A stretch of 64,000 nt of DNA from Gonocerus acuteangulatus (GCA_946811695.1 OX328132.1:56118044-56182043); one strand, 5' to 3'; counted from the first letter of the stretch, positions 32,881 through 45,237 are shown. Numbers and translations are program-made. The notes: generated by a model not told the origin, from the letters alone.

Positions 32881-34895
32881 AAATATTTTTTTTAATTAAT
32901 TATAAATATATTTTTAATAAATATGCCTTTCTTTTATTAAAATTGTATTAATTTTAAACCAATAAACATGGTTATTTGGAAAATTAAGTAATTTTTTATA
33001 CTAGATGTCGTATCCGACACCACCTTGTGTTATGTGTACTGAAAAACACCTCGAGGGAGGAGCAGTTAATGATGATGTCGCAGATAATAAATGTTTTGAA
33101 ATCTTACTAAAACAGGACTCTACATCTAGTGTATATTTTGTAATAAAAATAAATCTATAAAGACAAATAGAAAAAAAAGTAATAAAAAACCAAATTTAAA
33201 TATGTATGCCATCTTAAGAATACTTTAAATTACAAACCCAATCTTAAAACATTTGAATGACAAAATAAGTATAATTTGCTAGAAGTGCATTTATAAAGCA
33301 GGAAAAAATATTAAAAAAATCATAGAGAATGGTCAATAAGAATTAAACAACCCATTAATTTTAACCAAGCTTTTATAACAAAGGTATTTAAGATAAATTA
33401 TAGAACACAAGTGACTTTTGAGATATTTAATTGACAACAATGTTTGATCCAACAAATAAATAAATTGATTCATTATCCAGCCGCAAAAATAAAATGATAT
33501 ATCAAATACAATATAAACAGTTCACATAGGATTAACTTAAATTAATGGAGGTTTGTCCATACATTTAACTCCACAAAAAAAAAAAAATAAAAATAAAGAT
33601 CCATCTTGTTAAAGCGTAATAATTTTGGGTTTGAAGCTCCCTTTTAATTATGTGCACCTATATTCAAGTATTGTAAATAACATAATTTCAAAATAGTAAT
33701 TACTAACATGCACAATGTAATATATTAGTGAATCTTCTCCTAAAAATAGCAAAATTAATCCCTTAAGCATTATGTCCCATGATTAGTACTAAGTTGTAAT
33801 AAAATACTAATCAAAGAAGTTAAAATGAATACTGTCTGGAAATAATCCAGACATATATATTTGTAAATAAAGGACAACAAAAAATTTTTTTTGTAAAAGA
33901 AACGCCAACTGAATTACTTCCATAACAATAACAATAACTCCTTACGATGTTTAAAATCTCAGTAGTGCCATTCATCAACTTATTTAAAAATAAATCGATT
34001 ACATATCAAAGTGTTTTCTTGCATGACACAAACAAAAGGAGTTTTTTTTAATTTGATCTAAATATGTTAAATATTGAGTGAAAATGGAGCAATGTATTGA
34101 TTTCTCAAAGCTAATAAGAGAACACAGAAGCATTGGACTCAATGCAAACAAAATGAATAATAACGCAAAAGAAGGCTGATCTGAAAATAGCTTATAAAAT
34201 CTACATCTAATTAAGAGAAGTTAAGTTAATAAAGAAATATTAAAATTAAAATTGTAGAGGATTTAAAGCTATATGACAGTACTTACAAAGATATTTGTGG
34301 ATAACAATAACTACACAAATATCCACGTGAGGTGAAAGAGGGACCTAACACACATTATTCTAGGAGAACTTGATATTCCAAAGAGCAATGAACTTTCCGC
34401 AATTAATCTTTTTAACACAGAAGCCAGACAAAGTTTTTACTTAATGTGTAATTCAGCCTTATTAGATCATCAAATTAGTCGTTAATTTTAAACATAACAA
34501 GCTAATAAGGTAGAAGCATTAAAAGTCTCTTTAAAGTGCATCAAATCGATTATTATTACCCCTTTGTCCACTATTGAACTCTAGCACTATTATCAAGCCA
34601 GTATTCTCACAAAAATAATTCAGGATATTCGAAATGCCCCAGAAGACTTAAATACCAACAATAGTAACAAGACAGGGGGTGTTGCTTTAATCATTTGAGC
34701 GATGGACATCTGAAATTCAAAACTCTTGAACTTTTAAGAACTATTTTCTCAGGCTGAGAGTGATAAATCAAGATCTGGTCTTTTTTGAAAGCAATTTCAT
34801 AAGCTTTCTGTCCGCTAATCGAAGTCAATGCACGTAAAATAAAATGCCCAAGGTGGAGATAATCGGATTTCGGCTATGATGTTAAATAAAACTAC
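32880..34895. other. AT-rich stretch without recognisable content
   Basis: About 2 kb of unique-looking AT-rich DNA. I found no gene, no tRNA and no element ends. Poly(A) of about 35 at 34905-34940 follows it. Confidence 0.4.
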
Positions 34896-34900
34896 ATTTT

Positions 34901-34942
<42 letters not shown>

Positions 34943-35092
34943 AGAAAATAAAATTAATTTTATTCATTAACCATAATGATCGAACGCTATTACAAATCTC
35001 CACCTTTACAATCACACAGCGGTCAACGATCTCTTCTGAATAAGATAAAATACGTTTTCTACATAAATCCATCTCTTTAAAAACTGTAGATT

Positions 35093-35700
35093 GTTCCGTC
35101 CAATGCGCCTTAGAAGCCGAGAAATAAAATAAAATAGGTTGAAAGTGCTTTATTTTTTATATGGAGTTTAGAAAATGATATCGACATGATTCTTTCACCA
35201 ATTCATTCGTTTTACTGAGTAGATTAAAGGAAAAATATAATCGTTAAACAATAATTTATATATCGTCAAATAAATTCAAAAATATGCTTACGTTTTCAAG
35301 TAAACTAGTATTATACATTTTTTACTCCAAAAATAATAGCAGATTTAAACTCAGCACCCCAAGAAACCCTAATGTATCATCATGTAATATCATTGAAAAC
35401 AAAAAATAATGATTTTTCCCAGTCTAGAAGAGACTAAAAATTTTTAAGTGAAAAAGTAACCAGACGTTTTAAAATTCAATATCTCCCCTTGAGATTATCC
35501 GATTTTACGTCATTGAAATCTTTCAAAAGAAGAAAGACTCCTTTTTCTAACCATATAAATGACTGTTGTATTAACTCTAAATGTACTTGCGAAAAATGGT
35601 TCTCAAAGTAAAAATAAAATGTAAACGTTTTTGCATATAACGTCAATCCCAGAACTCGTAAAAACACCCCGATTGGAAGGAAATGTGTCTCATTGGACTT
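35093..35700. repeat. Dispersed repeat G, inverted copy of 5155-5760
   Basis: Shared blocks in inverse orientation: AGGTTGAAAGTGCTTTATTT, ATTATCCGATTTTACGTCAT, AAGAAGAAAGACTCCTTTTT. In the first copy it lies inside the 4888-6260 transposon; here only fragments of that transposon are near (35944-36040). Confidence 0.65.
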
Positions 35701-35719
35701 GGAGGGTCTTTATCGACCC

Positions 35720-37320
35720 TCCAAGTTTGGATTGAATCATGTAAATATTCCCCGGTGAGTCTCGGCTAGGTCAACAATATCTACCAGCTCTCTGCGTGTA
35801 TGTTTGTTATTCATACCTATACACGCCATTTGACCGATTTTAACCAAACTGGGCACACAGATAGGTTATGTATGACCCAGAGAGTCTCGTAGGCTAGGTC
35901 AAAAACATCTACAATCTGTCTGTCTGTATGTATGTTCCTTAAGGGGCCCCTACACGGTCAGTAATAATGAAATTACCTTATCAAAATGACAGTAATAATG
36001 ATAGTGTAAGGTGGACAAAGTTGGAATGACGATCAGTAAAATATGACAAATTCACACCGTTTGACCAAACTTGGCACACAGGTAGATCTTGATCCGGGGA
36101 GTGTCGTAGACTAGGTTAAAAAAATCTACTAGCTGTCTGTCTGTATGTATGTTCCTTATACAAATTCACACCGTTTGACCGATTTTGACCAAACTTGGCA
36201 CACAGGTAGATCTTGATCCGGGGAGTCTCGTAGGCTAGGTTAAAAAAAATCGATTAGCTGTCAGTCTGAATGTTTGTTCTTTATAAAAATTCACAACGTT
36301 TGACCGATTTTGACCAAACTTGGCACACTGATAGGTCTTGATACGGGAATTTCTTAGGCAAGGTCTAAAACGTCTATTACCTGTCGTTCCGTTCTTGAGG
36401 GAAAGGGGTTACTTTTTTTTTTATCAGTGGTATCCTCTCAAAATTTAAATATCGGGGTTTTGAAGGTGCTAAAAACAAATCTAAAATCCGTTTTTAAATA
36501 AAAAATTGTTTTACTACTGTTATTCTGAACTTTATAGTAGTCATTATTTAGGCAAAATATTTACGTTTAAGTTTTTCACGGTTAAGTTGAGTATAAATTT
36601 ATTTTACGGGACCCACTTCTTTTGAGAGAATAACGAGAACATAGTTTCAATTAATCTTCTTGTAGCGGAAAATCATTTGAAACAAACTGGGATTTTCTCT
36701 ATTATCTTTATACAATTCAGATAGCTCTATCACCACTGATGGGCATAATTTTATTTTGAAATAAAAATACGAAGTTATTCGTAATTTATATATTTCTTAA
36801 TACGAATATGAAGAAAGTCGTATACATAGGTGTGAATAGAATTTATTTATATACACGTATATTTTAATTGTATAAATAAAAATAACATTTCATTCACCAG
36901 GAATTTCCATGAAAATACAAAACTACTAGAAATAAGATTTTTCGAGGGAAAGAAGATTTTACGCAATTTTTAAACCTAGCCTACGAGACTCCCCGGGTCA
37001 TGACCTATCTGTGTGCCAAGTTTGGTCAAAATCGGTCAAACGGTGTGAATTTTTATAAAGAACAAACACACAGACAGACAGATTGTAGATGTTTTTGACC
37101 GAGCCTACGAGACTTGCCGGTTCAAGACCTATCTGTGTGCCAAGTGTGGTCAAACGGTATGAATTTGTATAAGGAAAGAACATACAGACAGAAAGCAGGT
37201 AGATGTTCAGACAGCAGGTTGACCTAGCCTACGAGACTCCCTGGGTCATGTCCTATCTGTGTTCCAACTTTGGTCAAAATCGGTCAAACCTTGTAGTTTT
37301 GTATCAGGAACAACCAGAGA
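35720..37320. repeat. Two opposed clusters of ~120-bp units
   Basis: 35720-36370 has about five units on the minus strand (GACCGATTTTGACCAAACTT), 36965-37320 about three on the plus strand (TTTGGTCAAAATCGGTCAAA). Between them is unassigned AT-rich sequence. 35944-36040 is a terminal fragment of the 4888-6260 element. Confidence 0.7.
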
Positions 37321-37329
37321 GACTAATCG

Positions 37330-37366
37330 GCACTAATAGCCAAATAGTTGATGCGCCGTTAAACAC
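37330..37366 (+). repeat. SINE family 2 tail fragment
   Basis: CGGCACTAATAGCCAAATAG then TTGATGCGCCGTT, the last part of the SINE body with little poly(A). Confidence 0.5.
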
Positions 37367-37439
37367 TTAAAAAACTAAGATTTTACCCAAAACTGCATAA
37401 AATCTCCCTTTCCCTAGAAAAATATATTTTTTCTAACCC

Positions 37440-37690
37440 GGATTATCTAATGTAATGTAATCCAATTACAGGCATGTAATGGCCATTCCCATTCCTGTAA
37501 TTGTAATGGAAATTGCAATTACTTTTTTCCATTCGAAGTAATGGGAATCAAAAGAACAGTAACCATTACTTGTAATTGGAAAATGTAATTGCAATTTCTA
37601 TTACCATTACAGTAAAGGGAATGGGAATGACAATTACTTTTTTTCAAAAGGAATGGGAATTTTTAATGGGAATGGGGATTCCATTTTTAA
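37440..37690. repeat. Degenerate repeat of TAATTG/GGGAATGG words
   Basis: GTAATTGCAATT, CCATTAC and GGGAATGGGAAT words recur in both directions for about 250 bp without fixed period. Confidence 0.55.
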
Positions 37691-37998
37691 CAACTCTGCC
37701 TCATAACACCTATATAAGAATCATTTAAAGTACATGTTTTATCATCCACCCTCTCTACCCACCCACCTCCCCCCCAAAACAAAAAATCTTCTTGGTCAAA
37801 AAAATTTAATGACACCATGTAAAGCAGCACGTTCAACTATTTAAAATAGCTACTTTTCTTCGGAGGGCAGTGATATAACAAAACAGAAAAATCTTTCAAT
37901 TCTTAATAAAAATAAAGTTTCAATTCTTAAAACAGTAAGCATTGGACGCATACATAATTATAAAAATAATAATTTATTTTTCTAATAATTCCTAACAA

Positions 37999-38240
37999 TC
38001 AATTCAAAAACTGTTCAAAGGTTTGGCCCCTTGCAACAATACAGACATTACATCGTAAATTGACAAACTGGGTGGCATTTGTCCATTGCTCTGCTATAAT
38101 CCAAATCTCTAATGTGTCCCCATGCGAAGAAAGCCAAGAGCATGAGGACTGAAGATCGAGCTGGCCAAGATACTGGCCCACCACGTCCTATCCAACGCCA
38201 TGGATAGTTAAGTGTCCAACCAATTTTGGACGGCCCCCCC
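37999..38240 (-). pseudogene. Mariner-type transposase fragment, C-terminal
   Basis: Minus strand reads YPWRWIGRGGPVSWPARSSV then LMLLAFFAWGHIRD. In intact relatives the corresponding segment is RWIGRGGP..WP.RSPDLTPLDFFLWG, with the catalytic Asp in PDLTPLDFF; here the D residues are replaced, so this piece is dead. Confidence 0.7.
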
Positions 38241-39540
38241 CATAATGGGCTAGAATAAGACCTAGCTTGCCAATCTTTGGGACAAAAGGACTTCCTCCAA
38301 GAACACCGACAGTTTATTATCGAGGAATTTGTGGAAAGGACTCTGCGTCAAGTCGAGGGATAAAAAAATGGAGACCTATTATTTCATTATTCCACACAAA
38401 CTCAGAGGCATACTTACTCCTATAATTTTTCTTGGGAGGGGGGGGGGGGGGGGGGGGGTAAAGGAGGTGGTGGTGGGGCTGGAAGGATGAGTGAAGGGGG
38501 TAGAAGATAAAAATATACATTTAATGATTTTTGTATAGGCATTATGAAAGAATGCCTATTCACAATTGTGTTTTAGTTTTTTGCGTTTTTCTCGGAAAAG
38601 AAGCAAAAATGAGAAAAATTCCAAAGGACTTTTTTTCATCTTACATTGACTCCCAAAGTTTTGCCATTTATTTTGGGGTGATTCAGGTCTAAGAAGCGAA
38701 ACCCTAGGAGGTGATTGTAGACACGATTTCCAACAAAAAAGTTCATTTGAAGTATGGCCCGATTCCGAAAGGAAAAGGATCTATGTCCAATTTTCTGTTT
38801 TTTTAATGTACTCATGTTTTTTAATGAATAAGAAAGGTTTTCTCAAAATTTATTCAAGATAATTAAATTCTTATTATGCTATCATAAAATAGATAAAATT
38901 TCCTTTAAAAAAACAGTAATTTAATTCACTATAACTATTATTAAAAGATACTTTCTGGACGTCCAATAACGCACTTCTGTTTTTATCAATGAATTAGAGT
39001 TTTTTCAGGATTTTTTTCCTCAGCCCCCTAACGGACTACAGATTCAATATTTACACGAAAACTTCTACATTTAGTAAGCATTAAATCCATGTAAATGAAG
39101 TGGAGGTTTATTGAGGGATAAATTGAACGATTGGCCTTCTATAAAAAAAAATGTGGAATTCAGTTTTGTTACTTTCAAATACCTTGAGTGAAGAAATTAA
39201 AAATTATTCGTTTTTTATTGGCCAAACTGTGAGAATCCATTGTCCCGTCTGGAAGCAATAGAAGTAACTGAAAGAAATGACTGGAAAAGTTTTTCATTTA
39301 AGAGGTGTGTCACATTTTGTGTTTTCCAATTTATTATTGATTTATATTTTACATAATGTATTTGGCACCCAGTTTTGACAAGAAATTTTGAGCGGAGAAT
39401 TTAAAAGGATTTCAGGGTAGTTGAATAATTGTAATCCAAAATTTACACGTAATTTGAAAAATTTTCAAACAAAATTTGAAATAAAACTAAAAATTTTGCA
39501 AAACATTACTGGAGGTTAAATGCTAACCCTCAGTTAGACC

Positions 39541-39740
39541 GCAACATTTTGTGGACAGACAAAGCCACATTCACACGGAATGGAATATTTAACAGTCCCA
39601 ATTCGCATACTTGGTTTCATGTTAATCATTATGCCCTGTGAAGATCACACAGTCAGTGACAGCTCCAAGTTAACATGTGGTGCAGAGTTCAGGACGAATA
39701 TCTTCTTCAGCCAATTACCAACAGGTTCGATTCAACATAT
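39541..39740 (+). pseudogene. Mariner-type transposase fragment with first catalytic Asp
   Basis: Reads NILWTDKATFTRNGIFNSPN then SHTWFHVNHYAL, a stop, and after it VNMWCRVQDEYLLQP. This matches the insect-type IS630/Tc1 pattern WTDE..F...G..N..N.H.W...NP then VN.WCG. Both arms of family D surround it. Confidence 0.75.
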
Positions 39741-40506
39741 TTGTTAACCTACATTCAATTTAAACACGATCAACCTCTTGCATTGAAAAACGTTCTGCTT
39801 ACACATAGCTTGGATTGCTGTCCTGCAAACACCATCGCTGTTAGAGAGTGTATGATGAATCCACTGTCCAAGTTCATAGAAGTCCAATTGCAAATTCGGC
39901 AAATTTCAAATATATTAGCAAATTTTTTAGTGCCAACTACATCATGTAAAAGATAAATCAATGTAAATTTGTTATACACAAACTTTAACATATCTCCCAA
40001 ATAAAAACACTTTTTCAATCATTTCTTTTAGTTACTTTTTATTGCTTCAAGACTGGACAATGGATTCCGTTACAGTTTGGTCAACAAAAAATGAATAATT
40101 TTTAATTACTTCACACAAGGTATTTGAAAGTAACAAAACTACATTCCACATTTTATGACAAAAGGAAGCCTATCGTTAAAATTGTCCCTCAATAAACCTC
40201 CACTTCATTTGCATGGATTTAATGCTTACTAAATGTAGTAGTTTTCGTGTAAGTATTGAATCTGTAGTCCGTTAGAGGGTTGAGGAAAAAAATCGCAAAA
40301 AAACTCTGATTCATTGATAAAAACAGAAATGCGTTATTGGACGTCCAGGAAGTATCTTTTAATAATAATTTTAGTGAATTGAATTATTATTTTTTAAAGG
40401 AAATTTTGTCTAATTTATGATGGCATAATTAGAATTTAATTATCTTAAATAGATTTTTTTAAAAAAAACCTTCCTTATTCATTAAAAAACATGACTACTT
40501 TAAAAA

Positions 40507-41491
40507 AAAGTCCGACTCGCAGGAACTGCGTCATCTTAGCGCGGTTCCATTCATATCCCTAGTGTTATTTTGTAGACTTAGAATAGAAACAGTTATTACT
40601 TTGTTTAGATCATTCCTAATGTAAACAAATACGAAAAAAACAAAACAAGATTTTCGGCTAGGGATGAAACTATCCTAAGCAGAAATTACTCTTTCTGCCG
40701 TCCCAAGTTTCGGTCTACGAAGACTCTTCTACGAATATATTTCTAATTTACTTAACTTGCAGTGCTAACATATCCATTTTACTTTTAAATGCAATTAAAC
40801 AAAATAAAATTGTACATGAAAATGAGAAAGTAGTGTTATTTTTTATTGAACTACGGCCACATTCAACCACAAAATATAATTATATTTCTAGTATAGCATT
40901 TGGCTGCATGACTTCCTACAGGTAAAGGTAACTGTCAGCTGTCCTAGAATGCTTGATGAGAACAATGAATCTTGATTTATGAAGTGCAATAAAAGCCTAC
41001 CTGAACCGGCCTACTACCTCGACCCGGACTGACCCTACACGGAGAATATTTACGTTTTCAGTTCTGTTACAGGTTCAAAGAATTTGTATTTATTCCCCTG
41101 TTTTATTGAGAAATACATCCTCCTCCTAGAAGCAATGACAAAATAACAAGAAATAAAAACAGACAAAAAGAACCGTATAAATAAACGAAATCAATTATCG
41201 TTTATCAAACTTCTAAGTTAATCAAAACTTTCTTCAGAACCTGTTTTCTAGAGCATTTAGTAAGCTTTCGAATGGTAACCATCCGTTTACCAAGATTCTC
41301 AACCGTTTTCGAGATATTACTAGTTTTGGGGGTCTCCCGTGGTCTAATGGCTAGCGCCTTGGATTCATAAGCGGGAGATGGTGGGTTCGATTCCCAACCT
41401 CCGGCAGGAATTTTATCATCCCAAGGCTCGCTGGTAAAATTCCTCGCTACACCCTGGATGTCGGCGCTAATGACCTAGATGTAGATGCGCC

Positions 41492-41539
<48 letters not shown>

Positions 41540-42963
41540 ACTAGTTTTGATGAAATTAGAACATGCAGAAAATGTTTCAACTGAATCCCATAATTCGAAG
41601 TACCAAAATCAAAGACAAAAAGAACCGTTCGAATAAACAAAATCAATTACTTCAAAGTTTAAGCACTTATTTATCCGATTGACATCGCTTATTCAAAACT
41701 TTCTTTAGAACCTTTTTTGTAGACCATTTAGTAAGCTTTCGAATGGTAATCTTTCGCTTCCCAAGATTGTCAACGGTTTTCGAGATACTAACGAAAGCAT
41801 AAAAGGTTACCAAAACTTTTCTTGTCTGTTAATAAAATATTTTATTCTAACCCTTCCTTTACTCCAAACGTAACCAAAATTTCAACATATTAGTGTTGAT
41901 AAAATTCAAACTTGCAGAAAATGTTTCAACTGAATCCCATAATTCTAAGTACCAAAATCAAAGACAAAAAGAACAGTTCGAATAAGCGAAATCAATTACT
42001 TAAAAGTTTTAAGCACTTATTTCTCCGATTGACATCGCTTATTCAAAACTTTCTTTAGAACCTTTCTTGTAGACCATTTAGTAAGCTTTCGAATGGTAAC
42101 CTTTCGCTTCCCAAGATTTTCAACCGTTTTCGAGATATTAAGAAATTATACGAAGTTCCCAAAACTTTTTATTATTTCTGACAACAGAAAATTGGTCTCA
42201 TTTTACCTATCCTGTTTTACACACACATACATTTTCCTTACAAATACAACATAAGAAATTACAAAAATAAAAAGCAATAAAAAACCAAGGGAAAGAGACA
42301 AAAATTACAAAAATAACGACAAAAACCCGTTCATAAGAAAAAAACAGACGTATTTGAAGTTTTAAGCACTTATTTCTCCGATTGACATAACCTAATCAAA
42401 AATAGTTTTAGAATCATTTTTGTAGAGAATTTAGTAAGCTTTCAAATAGTTTCAATCCACTTACCACGATTTCCCAACCGTGTTCGAGATATTAATGAAA
42501 GCATACGAAGTTTCCAAAACTTTTCATGTCTGTTCATAAAATATTTTATTCTAACCCTTCCTTAACTCCAAACGTAACATAACTTTCAACATATTAGTTT
42601 TAATGAAAGTAGAACATGCAGATAATGTTTCAACTGAATCCCGTTATTCTAAGTACCCAAACCAAAAACGGTATTCAAAAACTATTTTTCCAATTTTCTC
42701 GACAACGGTTAAAGCTATCGCCTTGAAAATGGTTTCATTCGTTTTCCTAGCCCAAGAAGCCTATAAAACGAGTACTTACAAGCTTATGAACTCAAAAACG
42801 TAAGCGTTACGATTTTTTTCTGCGCGAATTTCGCCCCAAACGCCATCTTCCAGTGGGCGGATTTTGCTGGTTAACGAACTTGACCTTTCAAATTGGACGA
42901 CAGATTTTTGTACCAAATTTCATCAAAATCGGACCATTCGTCTTCTACCTAGAGAGCGAACAG

Positions 42964-43035
<72 letters not shown>

Positions 43036-43170
43036 CAAATTTGAACCACCGTTATTTTCGGTTTCTAGGGGTTCTGAAACGCGAAATTTTCTAGTCGGCA
43101 CTTCCAGATTGTTTCATTGTATCAACCTTATAAGCGGGGTTCCTCCCTATGGGGGAGGGAGGAACCGCGC
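40507..43170. repeat. Family A element, copy 5, inserted in family D
   Basis: Starts AAAGTCCGACTCGCAGGAAC and ends GGGAGGAACCGCGC, with TAAAAA at 40501-40506 and 43171-43176. The body block GCACTTATTTCTCCGATTGA / CTTTCGAATGGTAACC is repeated about four times at roughly 350-440-bp spacing (about 41220, 41660, 42010, 42370), which explains its 2.66 kb. Holds a SINE (41329-41536) and (TA)n (42966-43036). Confidence 0.8.
41329..41536 (+). mobile_element. tRNA-derived SINE, family 2, full length with perfect 13-bp duplication
   Basis: Head GGTCTCCCGTGGTCTAATGG, B-box GGTTCGATTCCC (41384-41395), body with CTCGCTGGTAAAATTCCTCG and end GATGCGCCGT, then about 40 A. ATTACTAGTTTTG at 41316-41328 and 41537-41549 flank it exactly. 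This is the best reference copy of the family in the window. Confidence 0.92.
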
Positions 43171-43298
43171 TAAAAACAGAAAATTGGATATAGCTCTTTT
43201 TCCTTTCGGAATCAAACCATACTTCAAATGAACTTTTTTGTGGAAATCATGTCTACAATCACCTCCTAGAGTTTCGCTACTTAGGCCTGAATCACCCA

Positions 43299-43360
<62 letters not shown>

Positions 43361-43570
43361 ACCTCAGCATTAGCTGATTTTATGCTTAAATTGAGTGACA
43401 ATTAATTTTAAGAAAAAGAAGTCCAATTATGATTTAATGTTAAGAAGAAAAAAATAAAAAATAAAAAATAAATAAATAAATAAATAAATAAATAAAATAA
43501 ATAAATGTATATATCTATATCGTAAATTGTTTAACTAATGTAAGTTGTTTAGCATAAATAAAAGGTTTTC

Positions 43571-43578
<8 letters not shown>

Positions 43579-43652
<74 letters not shown>
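43579..43652. repeat. (TA)n adjoining the palindromic Penelope element
   Basis: Pure TA apart from one AAT; a second tract is at 43304-43356, with a TAAA-type tract (43470-43505) between. Confidence 0.9.
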
Positions 43653-43655
<3 letters not shown>

Positions 43656-43711
43656 GGTCGATAAAGTAGTACACTCTTGGTTCAAATTAACTACTTTATT
43701 TGGTTTGTTTC

Positions 43712-43750
43712 ACCCGTCATGTTTCGTGCCTTTCGCACCTCATCAGGGGC
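43712..43750 (-). ncRNA. Hammerhead ribozyme copy with a mutated cleavage triplet
   Basis: Mirror copy of the motif at 45015-45054. Read on the minus strand it keeps GCCC, CTGATGAG, GTGC/GCAC and GAAACATG, but the triplet is GAC where the other arm has GUC, and stem I closes with a G-U pair (GGGT). Loss of the central U of NUH should abolish cleavage. Confidence 0.7.
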
Positions 43751-45014
43751 TTTCCTACGCAATAAATTTTTATTTTTTTTTTGTAAATCCTAAACTTAAA
43801 TTTTTTTACATTACTATACATCTATCTTCTTCCCTAAATAAATTTACATTTCAATATTTAAAATTTTATCTTAAATCTTAATCCTACCTTATCAGGAAGT
43901 CCTCTCGTCATGTTGTCTAGCTTGAGTCAGGCGTTGTACTGAAAAGTCATCTGTGATAATGAATATGGCTGTTTGTATCGATTCTATAGCTATTTTAATG
44001 GTATCGATTATTGGTAAATTTTTCTGTGAGGTTTAATTTATAATACTATGAAAAATTTGGTGCACATTCTTTAAATCTGTTTTTTTATTTATGGCAGTGT
44101 TGGAATTTTTAATTATATAGATATTTTCTTTGATTTTTCTTTTTAATGTGTTCCTCTCTTTATTTAAAATGTGAACGTCCTTAGTTAAAGTTATGCTTTA
44201 AAGTTAGTGCGTGTTCTGTCAATGTTGCCCTGTTTTCTTGAATGAAAGATTTGAATGAAATAAATCGATATTTTACTTTTAATTACCATCCTTCAATAGC
44301 CAATAGACTTAAACAAATATGTAAAGATGTAGGTAAAATAAGTTGGAAATATGGTAACAAAATAGAAAATAGTTTTAGCAATATTAAAGACAAAATTAAA
44401 CCAATAAGTACAAAGAACAATATATACAAAATTGATGTAACGATTGCAACGCGTGCTACATTGGGGAATCGGCACAGCTATTGCAAAAGAGAATCGTGCA
44501 ACACGCAAAAAGCATAGACACAAACGAAAACAGGACAACATTGACAGAACACGCACTAACTTTAAAGGATAACTTTAACTTTAAGGACGTTCACATTTTA
44601 AATAAAGAGAGGAACACATTAAAAAGAAAAATCAAAGAAAGTATCTATATAATTAAAAATTCCAACACTTCCATAAATAAAATAACAGATTTAAAGAATG
44701 TGCACCAAATTTTTCATAGTATTATAAATTAAACCTCACAGAAAAATTTACCAATAATCGATACCATTAGAATAGCTATAGAATCGATACAAACAGCCAT
44801 ATTCATTATCACAGATGACTTTTCAGTACTATGTCAGACTCAAGCTAGACAACATGTTGAAAGGACTTCCTGATAAGGTAGGATTAAGATTTAAGATAAA
44901 ATTTTTAATATGGAAATGTAAATTTATTTAGGGAGAAGATAGATGTATAGTAATGTAAACAAATTTAAGTTTAGGATTTACAAAAAAAAAAAGAAGAATT
45001 TATTGCGTAGGAAA

Positions 45015-45054
45015 GCCCCTGATGAGGTGCAAAAAGGCACGAAACATGTCGGGC
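45015..45054 (+). ncRNA. Hammerhead ribozyme, minimal type I, in PLE terminal region
   Basis: The full core is visible: stem I GCCC (45015-45018) pairs with GGGC (45051-45054); CTGATGAG (45019-45026); stem II GTGC/GCAC closing the loop AAAAAG; GAAA (45041-45044); then CATGTC, where GUC is an acceptable NUH cleavage triplet just before stem I closes. The very short stem III (ACAUGU is self-complementary) is the hallmark of the minimal PLE ribozymes described by Cervera and de la Pena, which are thought to work as dimers. Activity is inferred, not shown. Confidence 0.85.
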
Positions 45055-45140
45055 GAAACGAACCAAATAAAGTAGTTAATTTGAACCAAGAGTGTACTAC
45101 TTTATCGACCCCCTGCCAGAAAAAGAAACAAGAAAAAGTG

Positions 45141-45141
<1 letters not shown>

Positions 45142-45234
<93 letters not shown>
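45142..45234. repeat. (TA)n followed by (GA)n
   Basis: About 20 TA units then about 27 GA units. Confidence 0.95.

Positions 45235-45237
<3 letters not shown>

Larger units (their letters stand above)
38640..43300. mobile_element. Decayed mariner-type element, family D, opposed arms with a family A insertion
   Basis: Arm 38680-39490 begins with GTGATTCAGGTCTAAGAAGC; the opposed arm is 40000-40501 continued at 43174-43296, ending GGCCTGAATCACCCAGTA. Blocks CTTTCTGGACGTCCAATAAC and CCCCTAACGGACTACAGATT are mirrored. Between the arms lies a transposase remnant (39541-39740), and family A copy 5 interrupts the right arm. Confidence 0.65.
43656..45113. mobile_element. Palindromic Penelope-like element (PLE) copy with GIY-YIG remnant
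   Basis: 43656-44230 is an inverted copy of about 44500-45113; both ends carry the same 3'-terminal sequence reading GGGGTCGATAAAGTAGT inward. Between and into the right arm, plus-strand frames 44242-44517 and 44481-44732 give FNYHPSIANRLKQICKDVGK, NNIYKID, then after a frameshift near 44430 CYIGESAQLLQKRIVQHA: the linker and GIY-YIG endonuclease of a PLE. No RT domain remains. Each arm ends with a hammerhead-like motif (separate entries). (TA)n tracts flank the copy on both sides (43579-43652 and 45142-45180). Confidence 0.85.

Noticed and set aside
38317..38520. Proline-rich ORF at the G-run near 38440
   Set aside because: It is the reverse reading of a GGGAGGGGG homopolymer and has no other support.
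41329..41400. Functional tRNA gene in SINE family 2
   Set aside because: Same reasoning: head of a retroposed SINE with poly(A) and exact duplications.
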